In this document: one piece after another, positions 40,901 to 51,150 of the stretch
How the letters are laid out: every line of letters begins with the position of its first letter
Position numbering within the stretch: the first letter of the stretch is position 1
NCBI GenBank assembly: GCA_963971285.1
Contig: OZ020259.1
Coordinates: 4,588,001-4,652,000 of the forward strand
From: Astropecten irregularis
Lineage: Eukaryota; Echinodermata; Asteroidea; Paxillosida; Astropectinidae
Length of the DNA: 64,000 bases
Reading direction: 5' to 3'
The notes under the pieces: model-generated
Told to the model about the DNA's origin: nothing
The model's input: only the letters and a program-made list of their open reading frames with translations
Database searches by the model: none
Position numbers and translations under genes: made by a program

Positions 40901-43900
40901 AGTTTCTCTTTGTTTGTTTGTTTGTTTGTTTGATCAATTTTTACTTGAACTGAACCTACAATTGTCTCTATTTATATACTCTCTCAGGTTGTTGCCTACA
41001 TGGTCATGTCTATCTTAGCCGCCATCGCATCGTTCGCCTTTGGTTATGTTACTGCTGTTTTGACATCCCATTGGCTCGGGGTGAGTAAAGAAGCAAAAAA
41101 CCTCACTTTAACGGTGTTGCACATTCAGTGTGGGATCTACGGGGGGGGGGGGGGGGTTTGGGGGGGGGGTTTAGGGGGTTTAACCCCCCGCCCCCTTATG
41201 ATCCCTAAAAAACAAAAATCAAAATCAAAATTCAAATGTCAAATTTAAAAACCTTCCGACGAAAGGGGGCGGGGGGACACACCCCCCCTTCCACACCTTC
41301 GCGCCCTCACAGTGCCTGGCTACAAAATTTCACTCTGGGTAAACCCCCATTAGCAAAAAGCTAGATCCGCCCCTGACATTCCTGAACGACATCCAAATGT
41401 TAAATGAAACAAATATATCTTTCCATAAAGATCCTGCTTGGATCGAAACATATTTGGCCCTCGTAACATTTTAAAAAAAAATAAATTTAAAGTCATTATT
41501 TTGGCTGATGAGCTGTTTACAGCAGTTAAATGATTACTTCTAGTGATACAATTGTAAAACAAACTATATGGGGAGTGCTGTGGCCTCACCTGGCGTGTTG
41601 AACTCCAAGTCTTGTGGTCAATCTTCAAATTGTGGGTTCGAATCCAGCCATGGTTTAGTGCTGCTTGAGTCCTTGTGCAAGACGCTTTGTCAAATATTGC
41701 TCCTCTTCACCCAGGTGTAAATGGGTACCTGCGAAATGGTAACAGGGGAAAAGGAATTGTCTGCTTTATATAAATTAAATAAAATTCCTGAGACCATCTT
41801 CATGTTTGTTTGTTTTTTTTCTTTTTTTTGGCTTACACGTACAGGACGGGAACAGCATGGGTGTGTACATCCTGCTGCTTGTTTTGTCCGTATTCGAGTT
41901 CATCGTTTCCATCGTTGGTGCAAGCATGACATGTGGCATTGTGTGCTGCAAAGGAGAAACTACCCGACCCGCGGTAAGTTATGCTGCGGCCGACAGAGGG
42001 TGCCCTTTGTCCTCTGAAATGGCTGATGATATTAATCTATTCATGTCTCCTAATTGTTAAATCGCTGATCGAACATCGAAAACTAACGAAGCCAGAGTTG
42101 AAGCCCTGGCCAAGATTTTTAAAGGCCCGATATTTGTATTTTATTAATTGGTTGATTATTTGATTGGTTGATTGATAGATCGATGGTTGATCTATTGATG
42201 GTTGATTGATTGATCGATGGTTGATTGATCGATGGTTGACTGATCAATGGTTGATTGATCGTTGGTTGATTGATCGATGGTTGATCTATTGATGATTGAT
42301 TGATTGATGGTTGATTGATCGATGGGAGGTTGATTGATCGATGGTTGATCTATTGATGATTGATTGATCGATGGTTGATTGATCGATGGTTGATTGATTG
42401 ATCGATGGTTGACTGATTGATGGTTGATCTATTGATGATTGATTGATTGATGGTTGGTTGATTGATCAATGGTTGTTGATTGATTGATCGTTGATTGATC
42501 GATGGTTGATTGATGGTTGATTGATTGATAGATGATAGATGTTTGATTGATCGATGGTTGATTGATTGATCGATCGATGGTTGATTGATCGATGGTTGAT
42601 TGATCGATGGTTGATTGTTGGTTGATTGATAGTTGATTGATTGATCGATGGTTGATTGATTGATGGTTGATTGATCAATGATTGATTGATCGATGGTTGA
42701 TTGATAGTTGATTGATAGTTGATTGATTGATCGATGGTTGATTGATCGATGGTTGATTGATCGATGGTCGATTGATTGATCGATGGTTGATTGATGGTTG
42801 ATTGATCGATGGTCGATTGATTGATGGTTGATTGATGGTTGATTGATAGTTGATTGATAGTTGATTGATTGATCGATGGTTGATTGGTTGATCGATGGTT
42901 GATTGATCGATGGTTGATTAATCGATGGTTGGTTGCTTAATTATTTATTTCGCTCTTCTTATTTTCATGTATTTATTTATATTGATTGATTGATTTATTC
43001 CTGTACATGTATCTGTTTGTATGCTTATCTATTTGTTGATATATTTTGGGTGTTTTTTTTTTAGGTGTACCGAGACCAGGTGATTGTCAGCACTCAGCCG
43101 GGTGTGTACATCCATGGCCAGGTTCCACAGCAGCAGTATGGTAAGTTCTATAGGCTCGTCCTCTCGAGCTTCCAAGGCTTGGTTTTTGTGGTTAGTTGAA
43201 CTGGCGGCCTGCATTGTGTGCCAGTGTCAATGTGGCTCTTATCTGTTTTCAGCGCTTTAGTAAAGCCTACTTGTTCTAGATTGACCAGTTAGGCCCTTTT
43301 CCAAACCTCGGCTCCGGCTCAGGCTCCGGCTCCAGCTCTGTCATGCATATGCTTAAAATATATTTCATTGAGGCTGAATCTCTGTTTTCTTGTTCAAAAT
43401 AGAGTATCTACTTCCAAACCGTAGCCAAAAGGCTCTATTTTGATACCCGTTATTTAAAAATGGATTCACAAAATGGAGATGGAGCTGGAGCCTGAGCCGG
43501 AGCCGAGGTTTGGAAAAGGGCCCTAATTTACTCATTTACTCAATGACAGTGGGTTTTCTTTGCCGTGTAGTGTAGCATATGGGCAATTCCAGCGTAACGG
43601 ACATGACAATCACACAGTTTTTGCCTCATTCAGAGGATCACCAAGTAGGATTGGCAGTTTGCAAACAATTTTAATTAGGCTTATCAGACACATTAATCTA
43701 TCAGTGACATATGTAGTAAATTTTTATGTAATTTCATTAAACGGTTGTAGAGAAAATGCACTTCTTGTGACCGTAACGGACATGACACCAAATGGACATG
43801 AATTGCCCGTATTCCCCCTACAAGTAATAAACTGCTGCAAACTGCTCATCAGCCAAAAAATGACCAAAATTTATAAAATGCTTGGTGTTATTGTTAGGAG

Positions 43901-44418
43901 TGCCTGATGACACGTTTTGATCATAGCAGGATTTTTTTCAAAGGTCTAAATGCAAGAGGAATATTGTTATCTAACGTCATCTTATATGCCGCATCATATT
44001 TGTCACGGTATTCCATGCTTGGAGTCTTTTACGAAATGAGGCTTAAGGCTCAGGCTTTGGATTTGTTTTGCTGAAATGAAGGGCTTGCTGGCAAAGCTGT
44101 AGCCTTTCTTTAGCTCAGACGTGTGGTCCAATCCCTTCATTTCGCTTTGTATATAGGCCTCAAATCGCAGAAGTGAAATAAGTCCCAAGCCTAGCCTCAA
44201 GCCTGGTTTCGTAAAGGCCGTATTACAACTTTTAATTTGACTGTTTTCATACTGCACTATTTAAGTAATATTAATTTTCATACCCCTTTTTGGCGTCCTT
44301 TTTTACAGCCTACCCGACCCAGCAGCCTGGCTACGCTCCTTCCCAGGGACTGATTCAACCTCAGCCTCCGGTGTACGATCCCGTATCTCACAACATGAAT
44401 CAGCCTCTCATTAAGTAG
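34919..44418 (+). CDS. MS4A/CD20-like four-pass membrane protein, gene B (7 coding exons, loop deleted)
   Basis: Spliced CDS: 34919-34984, 39144-39341, 40368-40427, 40988-41080, 41845-41973, 43065-43140, 44309-44418, giving 243 aa. Structure, phases and splice sites match gene A. Exons 2, 3 and 5-7 differ by a few substitutions each, so the reading frame looks maintained. The main change is an in-frame 45-bp loss in exon 4 that shortens the TM3-TM4 extracellular loop and removes both cysteines. The tail keeps PPVY (residues 227-230) and ends QPLIK. Intron 1 is 4.2 kb against 1.9 kb in gene A because of insertions. Exon 2 contains an in-frame ATG (39147) not present in gene A, which could act as an internal start. 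Likely membrane protein with an altered or lost extracellular interaction surface (inference). Confidence 0.85.
35050..35275. mobile_element. GGCTCC-rich foldback MITE, gene B intron 1
   Basis: Left end CAAACCTCGGCTCCGG, right end CTGGAGCCTGAGCCGG. Absent from gene A intron 1. Confidence 0.55.
35321..35704. repeat. TAATCTGAAATCACAGATTA minisatellite, gene B intron 1
   Basis: About 19 units of 18-21 bp, each with 7-bp inverted arms TAATCTG/CAGATTA. Absent from gene A. Confidence 0.9.
36790..38104. mobile_element. MULE-like element 3, gene B intron 1 only
   Basis: 1315 bp, short inverted ends AGTGCTGTGC, 10-bp duplication ATATGAAATT (36780-36789, 38105-38114). Gene A has the uninterrupted ATATGAAATTACCCG near 16339. 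No transposase seen. Confidence 0.85.
38283..39053. mobile_element. TA-flanked MITE in gene B intron 1, interrupted
   Basis: Same insertion as 16883-17222; split by the TTAA element at 38605-39026. Confidence 0.8.
38605..39026. mobile_element. TTAA element, AGGTTTACTGTAATC ends, gene B only
   Basis: 422 bp with inverted ends AGGTTTACTGTAATC and TTAA at 38601-38604 and 39027-39030. Gene A has a single uninterrupted CATTTAAAACCG near 17193. Confidence 0.85.
39144..39341 (+). CDS. Gene B coding exon 2 (TM1)
   Basis: 66 codons, phase 0. Begins GTGATGGCA, where gene A has GTGATTGCA. Confidence 0.85.
39816..40005. mobile_element. CAGGGCTCGAA MITE, 190 bp, gene B intron 2 only
   Basis: Ends CAGGGCTCGAA / TTCGAGCCCTG, 5-bp duplication ATATT (39811-39815, 40006-40010). 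Gene A reads through near 18010. Confidence 0.8.
40150..40345 (+). mobile_element. tRNA-derived SINE, gene B intron 2
   Basis: Orthologue of 18470-18640. Carries an extra TTTAGCG duplication. Confidence 0.6.
40368..40427 (+). CDS. Gene B coding exon 3 (TM2)
   Basis: 20 codons (FFSMTGILGALASLKRNHCA), with two substitutions relative to gene A. Confidence 0.85.
40480..40785 (+). mobile_element. tRNA-derived SINE, gene B intron 3
   Basis: Same as 18786-19086; continues into CCAGTAAGG, the empty hAT site. Confidence 0.6.
40988..41080 (+). CDS. Gene B coding exon 4 (TM3, loop deleted)
   Basis: 31 codons against 46 in gene A. After TM3 the sequence jumps to TSHWLG at the GTGAGT donor. The loop cysteines are absent, while frame and splice sites are intact. 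Confidence 0.85.
41110..41380. mobile_element. G-rich hAT-like element, gene B intron 4
   Basis: Orthologue of 19662-19865 with expanded G runs (41140-41180). Confidence 0.5.
41571..41790 (+). mobile_element. tRNA-derived SINE, gene B intron 4
   Basis: Orthologue of 20059-20278, ending in a short AAATTAAATAAAA tail. Confidence 0.6.
41845..41973 (+). CDS. Gene B coding exon 5 (TM4)
   Basis: 43 codons, TM4 and C-x3-C-C cluster. The residues entering TM4 differ from gene A (DGNSMGVY against GGNILVVY). Confidence 0.85.
42140..42937. repeat. (TTGATTGATCGATGG)n minisatellite, gene B intron 5
   Basis: About 800 bp of the same repeat. Long open frames in it are repeat artefacts. Confidence 0.9.
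43065..43140 (+). CDS. Gene B coding exon 6 (tail)
   Basis: 76 bp with the same phase-1 end as gene A. One substitution (S to G). Confidence 0.8.
43292..43523. mobile_element. GGCTCC-rich foldback MITE, gene B intron 6 only
   Basis: Ends GGCCCTTTTCCAAACCTCGG and complement, flanked by TA (43290-43291, 43524-43525). Gene A keeps the single TA at about 21368. This fixes the target of the whole family as TA. Confidence 0.85.
44030..44215. mobile_element. Foldback MITE in gene B intron 6
   Basis: Orthologue of 21870-22060. Confidence 0.5.
44309..44418 (+). CDS. Gene B coding exon 7 (C terminus, stop)
   Basis: Tail with PPVY and NQPLIK, stop TAG. The substitutions lie just before the PPVY (LIQPQ against LVEPP). 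Confidence 0.85.
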
Positions 44419-44557
44419 ATCATCCATGGAGTCTACTTAACGAACCTTTGACCTTTGGCCTTTGACCTTTACCAATTAAGTCTTAATAATAACGCAGACC
44501 AATTACTTTTACATTAATCACTGTGAATGCAACCAAAGTTCTTGGTTTAGTTTAGTA

Positions 44558-45230
44558 AGGAGCTCCACGAGTGCCATTCCACTCGTTCAGATAACCACAT
44601 AATTTATCTTGACAATTCGACTTATTAAGCCCTAAAAGTCAACTTATCGAGACAATTTATAATTGCAACTTGACTTAGTGAATACTGAAGAAGTCAATTC
44701 AATTTGTTTCAATTTATTCATTCGTCATATGAAAAAATACATGAAATTCATTGTCCTGTGTGCAGTTCGGATAAAAATTAACAAGATATCAAATTTTAAA
44801 ACTATACAATATTGCACAAACAAAACAACATACAGATTATAAGAAAAAACGAAAATTCCAAAAATCCTCAAAAGTCAAATACATCAATAAACAGTAAAGT
44901 CGACATATCCTGGTGATTTATCTCGCCAAGATGACTCACCGTACTGAAAGAAGGAAGTTGATTTGTCGTGAAAGTTTACCTTGTAAAGACGACGCAATAA
45001 AACTGAGGTTATTTATCAGGGTAAGACGACTTTTGAGATGTACTTCGTCAACTTGGCCAGATATTGTAAATTATCAGAGTAAGTTGACGACTCCCTTTCG
45101 CTAAAAGTCTTCTTCCTTCTTGAAATAATTATTGAGACAAGACCACTTTTACCACTCCAAAAGTCGACGTGGCGAGATAAATTATCTGGTTATGTATCTG
45201 GACAAGTGGTATGGCACTTGTGGAGCTCCG
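44558..45230. mobile_element. MULE-like element in gene B 3' UTR
   Basis: Orthologue of 22400-23054 with the same 10-bp flanks (44548-44557, 45231-45240). Confidence 0.7.
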
Positions 45231-45845
45231 TAGTTTAATACACAGGTTTTGCTGTTTTATCAACACCATATGAGATTATTGATTATGGATTATGATTAAA
45301 ATGCATGAAGTGAACACATTATAGCCACCATTCTTATATTAACGATAAGTAATTACTTTGAATTGTGTTAATTTTCCAAAAATAACTTTGATTGTTTTTT
45401 TTTCTCAGTACTAGATTAATAAACTTCCTTGTTACATGTAGTTTTTTGTTGTGAATACTGGTACTCAGAAACTCTTGTATTACCTATTACTCATTAATAT
45501 AACTTACTTTACTCTTATTTTGTTACTTAGCATTACTTGATCTTTTATTTTTGCTTAAAAATTTGCTTGCTGTAATATTTTTGGTTACCATAATAGGGAT
45601 GTGTTATTTTAATTTCTTGGTGATAATTAGGATCCAATTTTCATATTCTGCTTACCACAAGAGCCTGTGCTTAATACCATTCATCCGCTTACATGGTTAG
45701 CACAGAAACAATGATTTGTTAGCTGATATGGTGAGTCGAAGTTCTTATTGAGCAAAACCAAATTTCAAACTTTTCAGTTGAAACATAATTGGCTAACATC
45801 TCCATAAGTTGTGAATTTGAAACTTACTAGTCGGATTTATGTCCT

Positions 45846-46095
45846 GGGGCCAATTTCATGGAGCTGCTAAGCACCAAAAAAATGCTTAGCACTAAAATCA
45901 GTATTGCCCAATTAAACAAACCACCACAGAAAACTCCATTTGATATACAAGGTCAGCGAACAACAGCCAAAGAACAATCACAAGTGATACACAACACATG
46001 AACATAAATTTTGGTTGTTAATCCTGTTTTTATTAAGACAGAAATGTTTCATGGTTAGCAAGTTTTTGTGCTAAGCAGGGCCGTGAAATTTGCCC
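45846..46095. mobile_element. GGGGCCAATTTCATGG-type MITE, right unit
   Basis: Orthologue of 23697-23942. Confidence 0.65.
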
Positions 46096-46481
46096 ACTAT
46101 TTGTACTAATGTGCAGTTGACCACATTGTCTTTAGTCATTTATTGAACTGTAATATCTTTAGTTTTCCCAATAGTTTTCGCTCCATATATTTTTGTGTGC
46201 TTTAACCGTGGATTTTAAAGGTTATTTTCGCTGTTTAATTGCTTGTATCGTTTTGCATTTTGCTTTTTATTATGTTGCTAAGTGTCTTGAATAAACAACT
46301 TATTATTATATTGGAACGAGAAATCTTCTTTGATAAAGCCATGAGAATCATAAGCAGCTATGTAAAATACGCAAGACCGTATTAGTAATTACTATTAATT
46401 AGCTGCATGCTCCTATAAATCAAAAGAATGAGTGTTCATTTAGGCCTACACAGAGGCCTGACGTTTGGAACCTATATACAC

Positions 46482-46635
46482 GGGGTCGATTTCACGAAGC
46501 CCTGCGATCGATCGTAACTCGAGTTACGAAAGATAACCCATCGTAGGGGGCCTATCCTATGTACGGCTTCAATTCATCCAAAGTCCTACGATTGATAGTA
46601 ACTTTATATACGAAGAGTTTTGTGAATTCGACCCT
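46482..46635. mobile_element. GGGGTCGATTTCACGAAG-type MITE, right unit
   Basis: Orthologue of 24326-24479. Confidence 0.6.
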
Positions 46636-48129
46636 AGGGATCATTTTCAACAGTTATATAAAAGTTTAAGTAACAGTTAAAGGCATGCAATACACAGAAG
46701 TAAATGGTTAATTAATGCATTTACCAGTATAAACACATATATAGCAATTACTAATGTACAATCGTGAGTTTTTCAGGCAGAGTAAACACTTTTGTGAGTA
46801 GCCACTTATGATAATAATTGAAGGCGCTTATTATGTAAGCCATAATTAGACGGTACATGGTTTGCCATCAAAATCAGAACAAAATACTGGAAAAGGCCCC
46901 ATAATAGAAGATATTTAAAAGACAACAGCGGGTGAAATTGGTATTTCATGATTCAAGAAAAAGTTAGGACGAAAAATCATAGTACAAAAAAAAAGTTTAA
47001 TCTGACCCTTTAATGTAGTACGGCCCATACATACAAAAATGAGATTTTCGAAGTTATTAAGATGCACATATGTATACATGTGTAGCCTATTAAAACATTA
47101 TACAAGTAATAAACTTCATCAGCCTTCGATAAAGATCCTGCTATAGGATCGAAACGCGTCCGGCCCTCCTAACTCCAATCATTTATAAAAATAAAAGTTG
47201 AAGTTTGAAGTCGGCACTGTTTTGTCCACTTTTTATATGCAAAATGAAGAACTTCAGTTAATTACTACTAGTGGAGGTATAGCTAGGAAAAGATTCTCAC
47301 CAAGCTACTGGACCAAAACATCATCTACAATTGAAATTATGGCCTTCTGAGTTTAGTTTGTCATTTAGAGAATTTGTACCGGACTCGACAGTTTTTTTTG
47401 TCATTTAAGATTTTAATTATATACTATGCATGCTGATATATTTACAAAAAAATGTCGTTATTTTTGTCAAATCATGTTGCTGTGAGTATACAAGTACACA
47501 GAAATAAATAAAGCGTAATGCCCAGAGAAAGAACACATGATTATATGGAGTTCCTATAGGGCCTATAGGCCTATGTGCTTTTCTTCTTCAATGGTGCGTT
47601 GCCAGACAAAATAACAAAACTCTATAATCACAATTGCACGGAGACATTTGACCTAAACCTTTGTGCTGATTTCTATAGGTTTGGGTGAGGTATAACAACA
47701 GCGAAGCCGCTGGAGGTATTATATGACGTCAGGAGTTATAATATACAGGGTGTCCCACAAAAACGCAACACAATAATTGTGTCGAGAACATTACATAAAA
47801 ATTCACTGTTTATCACTTCAAGATTAAGTCTTTGCTATCACCATGTAGAATTTGATCAAAATTGGACTGAAATTGAGAGAATAAACTCGATCATAAGACT
47901 GAATTACCCAACCTTAAAGCCTGATTATCTTTCTTTCATACACATTATGTGTGTATTGATTACTTATTGTGGATGATATATACTGCAAATTTGTTTTTAA
48001 ACAGTACTCTTTCAATTGGTCATATTTTCACCAATTTCAGCCCGATTTTGCTTAAATTCTACATGGTGATAGCAAGGACATGGCTGTATCAATATGGTGC
48101 TGGTAGAAACATACCGTTAATTTTTTTTC

Positions 48130-48665
48130 CCGCCTGAGCTGAAATGGTGTATTTATCCAGAAATTAGTAAAACAACGACCGAAAATCTTAATTTTTGATC
48201 TTTTTAAAGATCAAAAATAAAAGAGAAAAGACTTAAGAAATACTGTGGCTGTTTTTCCACTGTTTTCTCAAAAAGTGGGCACCGTATGGGGCTGAAATTT
48301 TCACAGATGACTATTACTGTATCTTCCTTGTTATTTTTGCCCATGAGTCTGTAATTCTTTGACAAAAACCAAAGTATACCTTTAAGAAATACTGTGGCTG
48401 TTTTCTCAAAAAATGGGCACCGTATGGGACTGAAATTTTTCCAGATGACTGTTACTGTATCTGTCTTGATATTTTGCCCATGAATCTGTACTTCTTTGAC
48501 AAAAACCAAAGTATGATACTACCTTTAAGAAATACTGTGGCTGTTAGTTTATCTGTTTTCTCAAAAAATGGGCACCGTATGGGACTGAAATTTTTCCAGA
48601 TGACTGTTACTGTATCTGCCTTGATATTTTTGCCCATGAATCTGTATTTCTTTGATAAAAACCAC
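48130..48665. mobile_element. Three partial TTAA MITE copies at right edge of duplication
   Basis: The segment AAATACTGTGGCTG...CCAAAGTAT repeats at about 48235, 48387 and 48530. The same segment forms the 26190 junction. Confidence 0.7.
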
Positions 48666-48736
48666 TACAAAGTACAATGAGATAATGAATTAAATTGGCC
48701 TCAGTGTATGTAAATTGCCTAGTTTTGGGTCATCAT

Positions 48737-48975
48737 GGGGCCAATTTCACGGCACTGCTTAGCACAAATTTGCTAAGCGTGACATTTCTGTCTTAATAAA
48801 AACAGGGTTAACAATCAAATTTCCATATGTTATGTATCGCTGGTGATTGTTCTTCGGCTGTTGTTTGCTGACCATAAATATCAAATGAAATTTTTAGCGG
48901 TGGTTTGTTTTATTGGGCGAGACATTTTTGTGCTAAGCAAATTTTTGTGCTTAACAGTTTTATGAAATTGGCCCC
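48737..48975. mobile_element. GGGGCCAATTTCAC-type MITE
   Basis: Ends GGGGCCAATTTCACGG / TGAAATTGGCCCC, with CTTAGCACAAA motifs inside each arm. Confidence 0.7.
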
Positions 48976-49276
48976 AGGTTGGTAACTTTTCTCCATGGTA
49001 GGTCTGAACGGACTGGAAGCGAGTCTAAAACATGGAGCGCGCACTGTCAAACACTTCCGGGACATTGGATTGCGTGTAAAGATATTAATACGTAATTACG
49101 TACTACGTTGAGTTTGATCTTGTATTGGCTTACGATAACATCTGCTAACATTGCAACAGGACAAGGTAAATATTACAATCTTGATCAATCTTGTTTATAT
49201 CCGGTTCATACTTCAGAAATCTGTGGTGTGGTGTGGTCCCAGTGCAGTGATCGTAATTATAATGCGAGCCTTTTGT
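48976..49276. other. Unannotated spacer
   Basis: No gene, RNA or repeat recognised. Could contain the gene C promoter. Confidence 0.3.
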
Positions 49277-49428
49277 GGGGTTCCTGAAGTTTAGTACACT
49301 CAGGTTAGGTTTAGACTTCAGTACACTCAGTAGCTGGTACCCAGCTTCTACTTAATTACCTACTGTAGAATTTAGGTGAGTAGAAGCTGGGTACCAGCTA
49401 ACCTGAGTGTACTAAACTTCAGGAACCC
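49277..49428. repeat. Large imperfect palindrome with 51-bp arms
   Basis: Arms GGGGTTCCTGAAGTTTAGTA... and complement; the left arm has an extra roughly 24-bp internal duplication of TTTAGACTTCAGTACACTCA. Confidence 0.7.
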
Positions 49429-49562
49429 CCATTTTGTTCTTGCCTGTAAATGGTATTTGTAGTCTGTACATGCCATTCCTCCATGCCTAAAAAAACTGCT
49501 CATGTTGACATGACATGACATGTACATGTACTGTACATCATGTGTGTACATGTAGGGTCTAA

Positions 49563-50047
49563 GGGGCCGTCCATAAAGTACGTACGCACGAAGGGGGGGA
49601 GGGGGGGTTGTTACCGATGCGTACGCCATGCGTACAGGGGGGGGAGGGGGGGTTCAGGCCAATGCGTACCGTACGCAAACGAAAAATTTGCATAGCATTA
49701 TCGCGCGAAAAGAGAGGTGAAAAAAGCACCGGGATTGTTTAGTTTTTTCCTTTTTTTCTTATTCAACATTAGTAAAATACATCTGTAAATGTACAAAACC
49801 TGTAAAACTTTAGTCATTCATTTCAGAATTTGAAAGTGACGTCCCAATAACGGTACCGGCCCGGATTACTGTGACATTTTAATGATGCTAAAGCAAGGGA
49901 CCACGAGAAGTGAAAAACATAATGTGCAATGCGTATGCGTACAGGGGGGGAGGGGGGGTTGGGACCACTGCGTACGCCTTGCGTACAGAGGGGGAGGGGG
50001 GTCAAAAAAGTTGGCATTTCATGCGTACGTACTTTATGGACGGCCCC
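49563..50047. mobile_element. Harbinger-type MITE, 485 bp
   Basis: Inverted ends GGGGCCGTCCATAAAGTACG..., flanked by TAA (49560-49562, 50048-50050). Interior repeats TGCGTACGC with G runs. Confidence 0.8.
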
Positions 50048-50050
50048 TAA

Positions 50051-51003
50051 TGGATGTGTGTGCCTACTCAAGGCTCTAGCAGTAGTAGAACCATCTGTGG
50101 AAATATATGTCGCATCTTCGTTACCGTTTATTTGAGTTTATACCCACCACCATATTAATAGCGCTCCGCACTTGCGCTAAAAATAGCACCAGATCTCAGA
50201 CAAACCATGGAGAAATAAGACACACAAACATTGCAACCATGCAAACGTGTGTGGGTGTGCGCGTACATGTACACTACGTACATGTTTGTGAGTCAATGCT
50301 TGTCTGACATCCGGGGATTTTCTGACGTCATTAGCGCTATTCCCTCAAAAATGAAAGCCCTGCCCTCTTTCCACAAATTTAATGTTATATTCAACACCAC
50401 CACCAACGTGTTGTTTATATTTGCACTTGGGGCTATACCAAGGGCGGGGCGAGCAAGGCAAGCCAAGAATGTGTCTGGGCATGTTATTTTACCAGATCCC
50501 CCCCCTCCCCCCCAACAGGAGCCAGAAATCAGGATTTTTTTGGCACGTTTGGAGTATTTGCATATGGGCCGATTTCACGAAGCACTAAGATTATATTAAT
50601 CCGATCTAAGTGTGATTCAATCCTAGCTAGGGCGTTTATGAAACAGAGGCTCAGGCTCAGACTCAGACCCAGGCTCAGGCTCAGGCCTGTTTCCAAGTTT
50701 TAATAATAAAAAAAAAATCCGTAGACTCAGGTGAAGGTAGTCATTTTTTTTGATGTCCGTCCCTCACGCCCTAAGACCAACAAAATAGACAAATTGAAAA
50801 AGGCATGTGGCCAACTTGCATCATGGTGTCAGGGCTAAACATTCACATGTTTTTTACTGACAATAAGTATTCAAGAAATCTTTGGCAAAACAATTAATGC
50901 ATTGATGTCCGTCCCTCACGACCGCGTGAGGGACGGATTTGGATCACGCTCTTTTTGTCAATATTTCTTGCCATGAACATGATTGAATGAATCACACTCA
51001 CAG
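50051..51003. other. Spacer upstream of gene C
   Basis: Contains fragments only: a GGCTCAGG cluster (50640-50692) and an inverted TCCGTCCCTCACG pair (50757 and 50908-50938). The gene C promoter may be here; no distinct signal. Confidence 0.4.
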
Positions 51004-51063
51004 GTTGTTCGATACGGGAGACAGGTGAACTTCTGAGACACTTGTTGACAGTGTACGTCCAGT
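51004..51063 (+). other. Gene C 5' UTR part of first coding exon
   Basis: Acceptor ATCACACTCACAG ends at 51003. As in A and B, the start-codon exon follows an upstream noncoding exon. Confidence 0.5.
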
Positions 51064-51150
51064 ATGGCGTCTACTACTCCTGCTACCGGTGCTCCAACAG
51101 TGGTCCAGATGGCCGGCCAGCAACCACAAACCATAGTCCAGCAACCCTCG
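51064..51150 (+). CDS. Gene C coding exon 1
   Basis: 29 codons, Thr/Gln/Pro-rich N terminus (MASTTPATGAPTVV...). Ends in phase 0 at GTAAGA. Confidence 0.75.

Larger units (their letters stand above)
44419..46315 (+). other. Gene B 3' UTR and downstream region
   Basis: Collinear with the gene A 3' region: MULE-like element 44558-45230, MITE 45846-46095, AATAAA at 46290-46295. Confidence 0.45.
26190..48530 (+). repeat. Right unit of tandem segmental duplication (gene B)
   Basis: Same order as the left unit. The junction at 26000-26340 consists of two partial TTAA MITEs joined head to tail; three partial copies occur near 48130-48665. Confidence 0.8.

Noticed and set aside
42466-42678. Ile/Asn/Gln/Ser repeat protein on the minus strand
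   Set aside because: Simple translation of the GATTGATC intron minisatellite.
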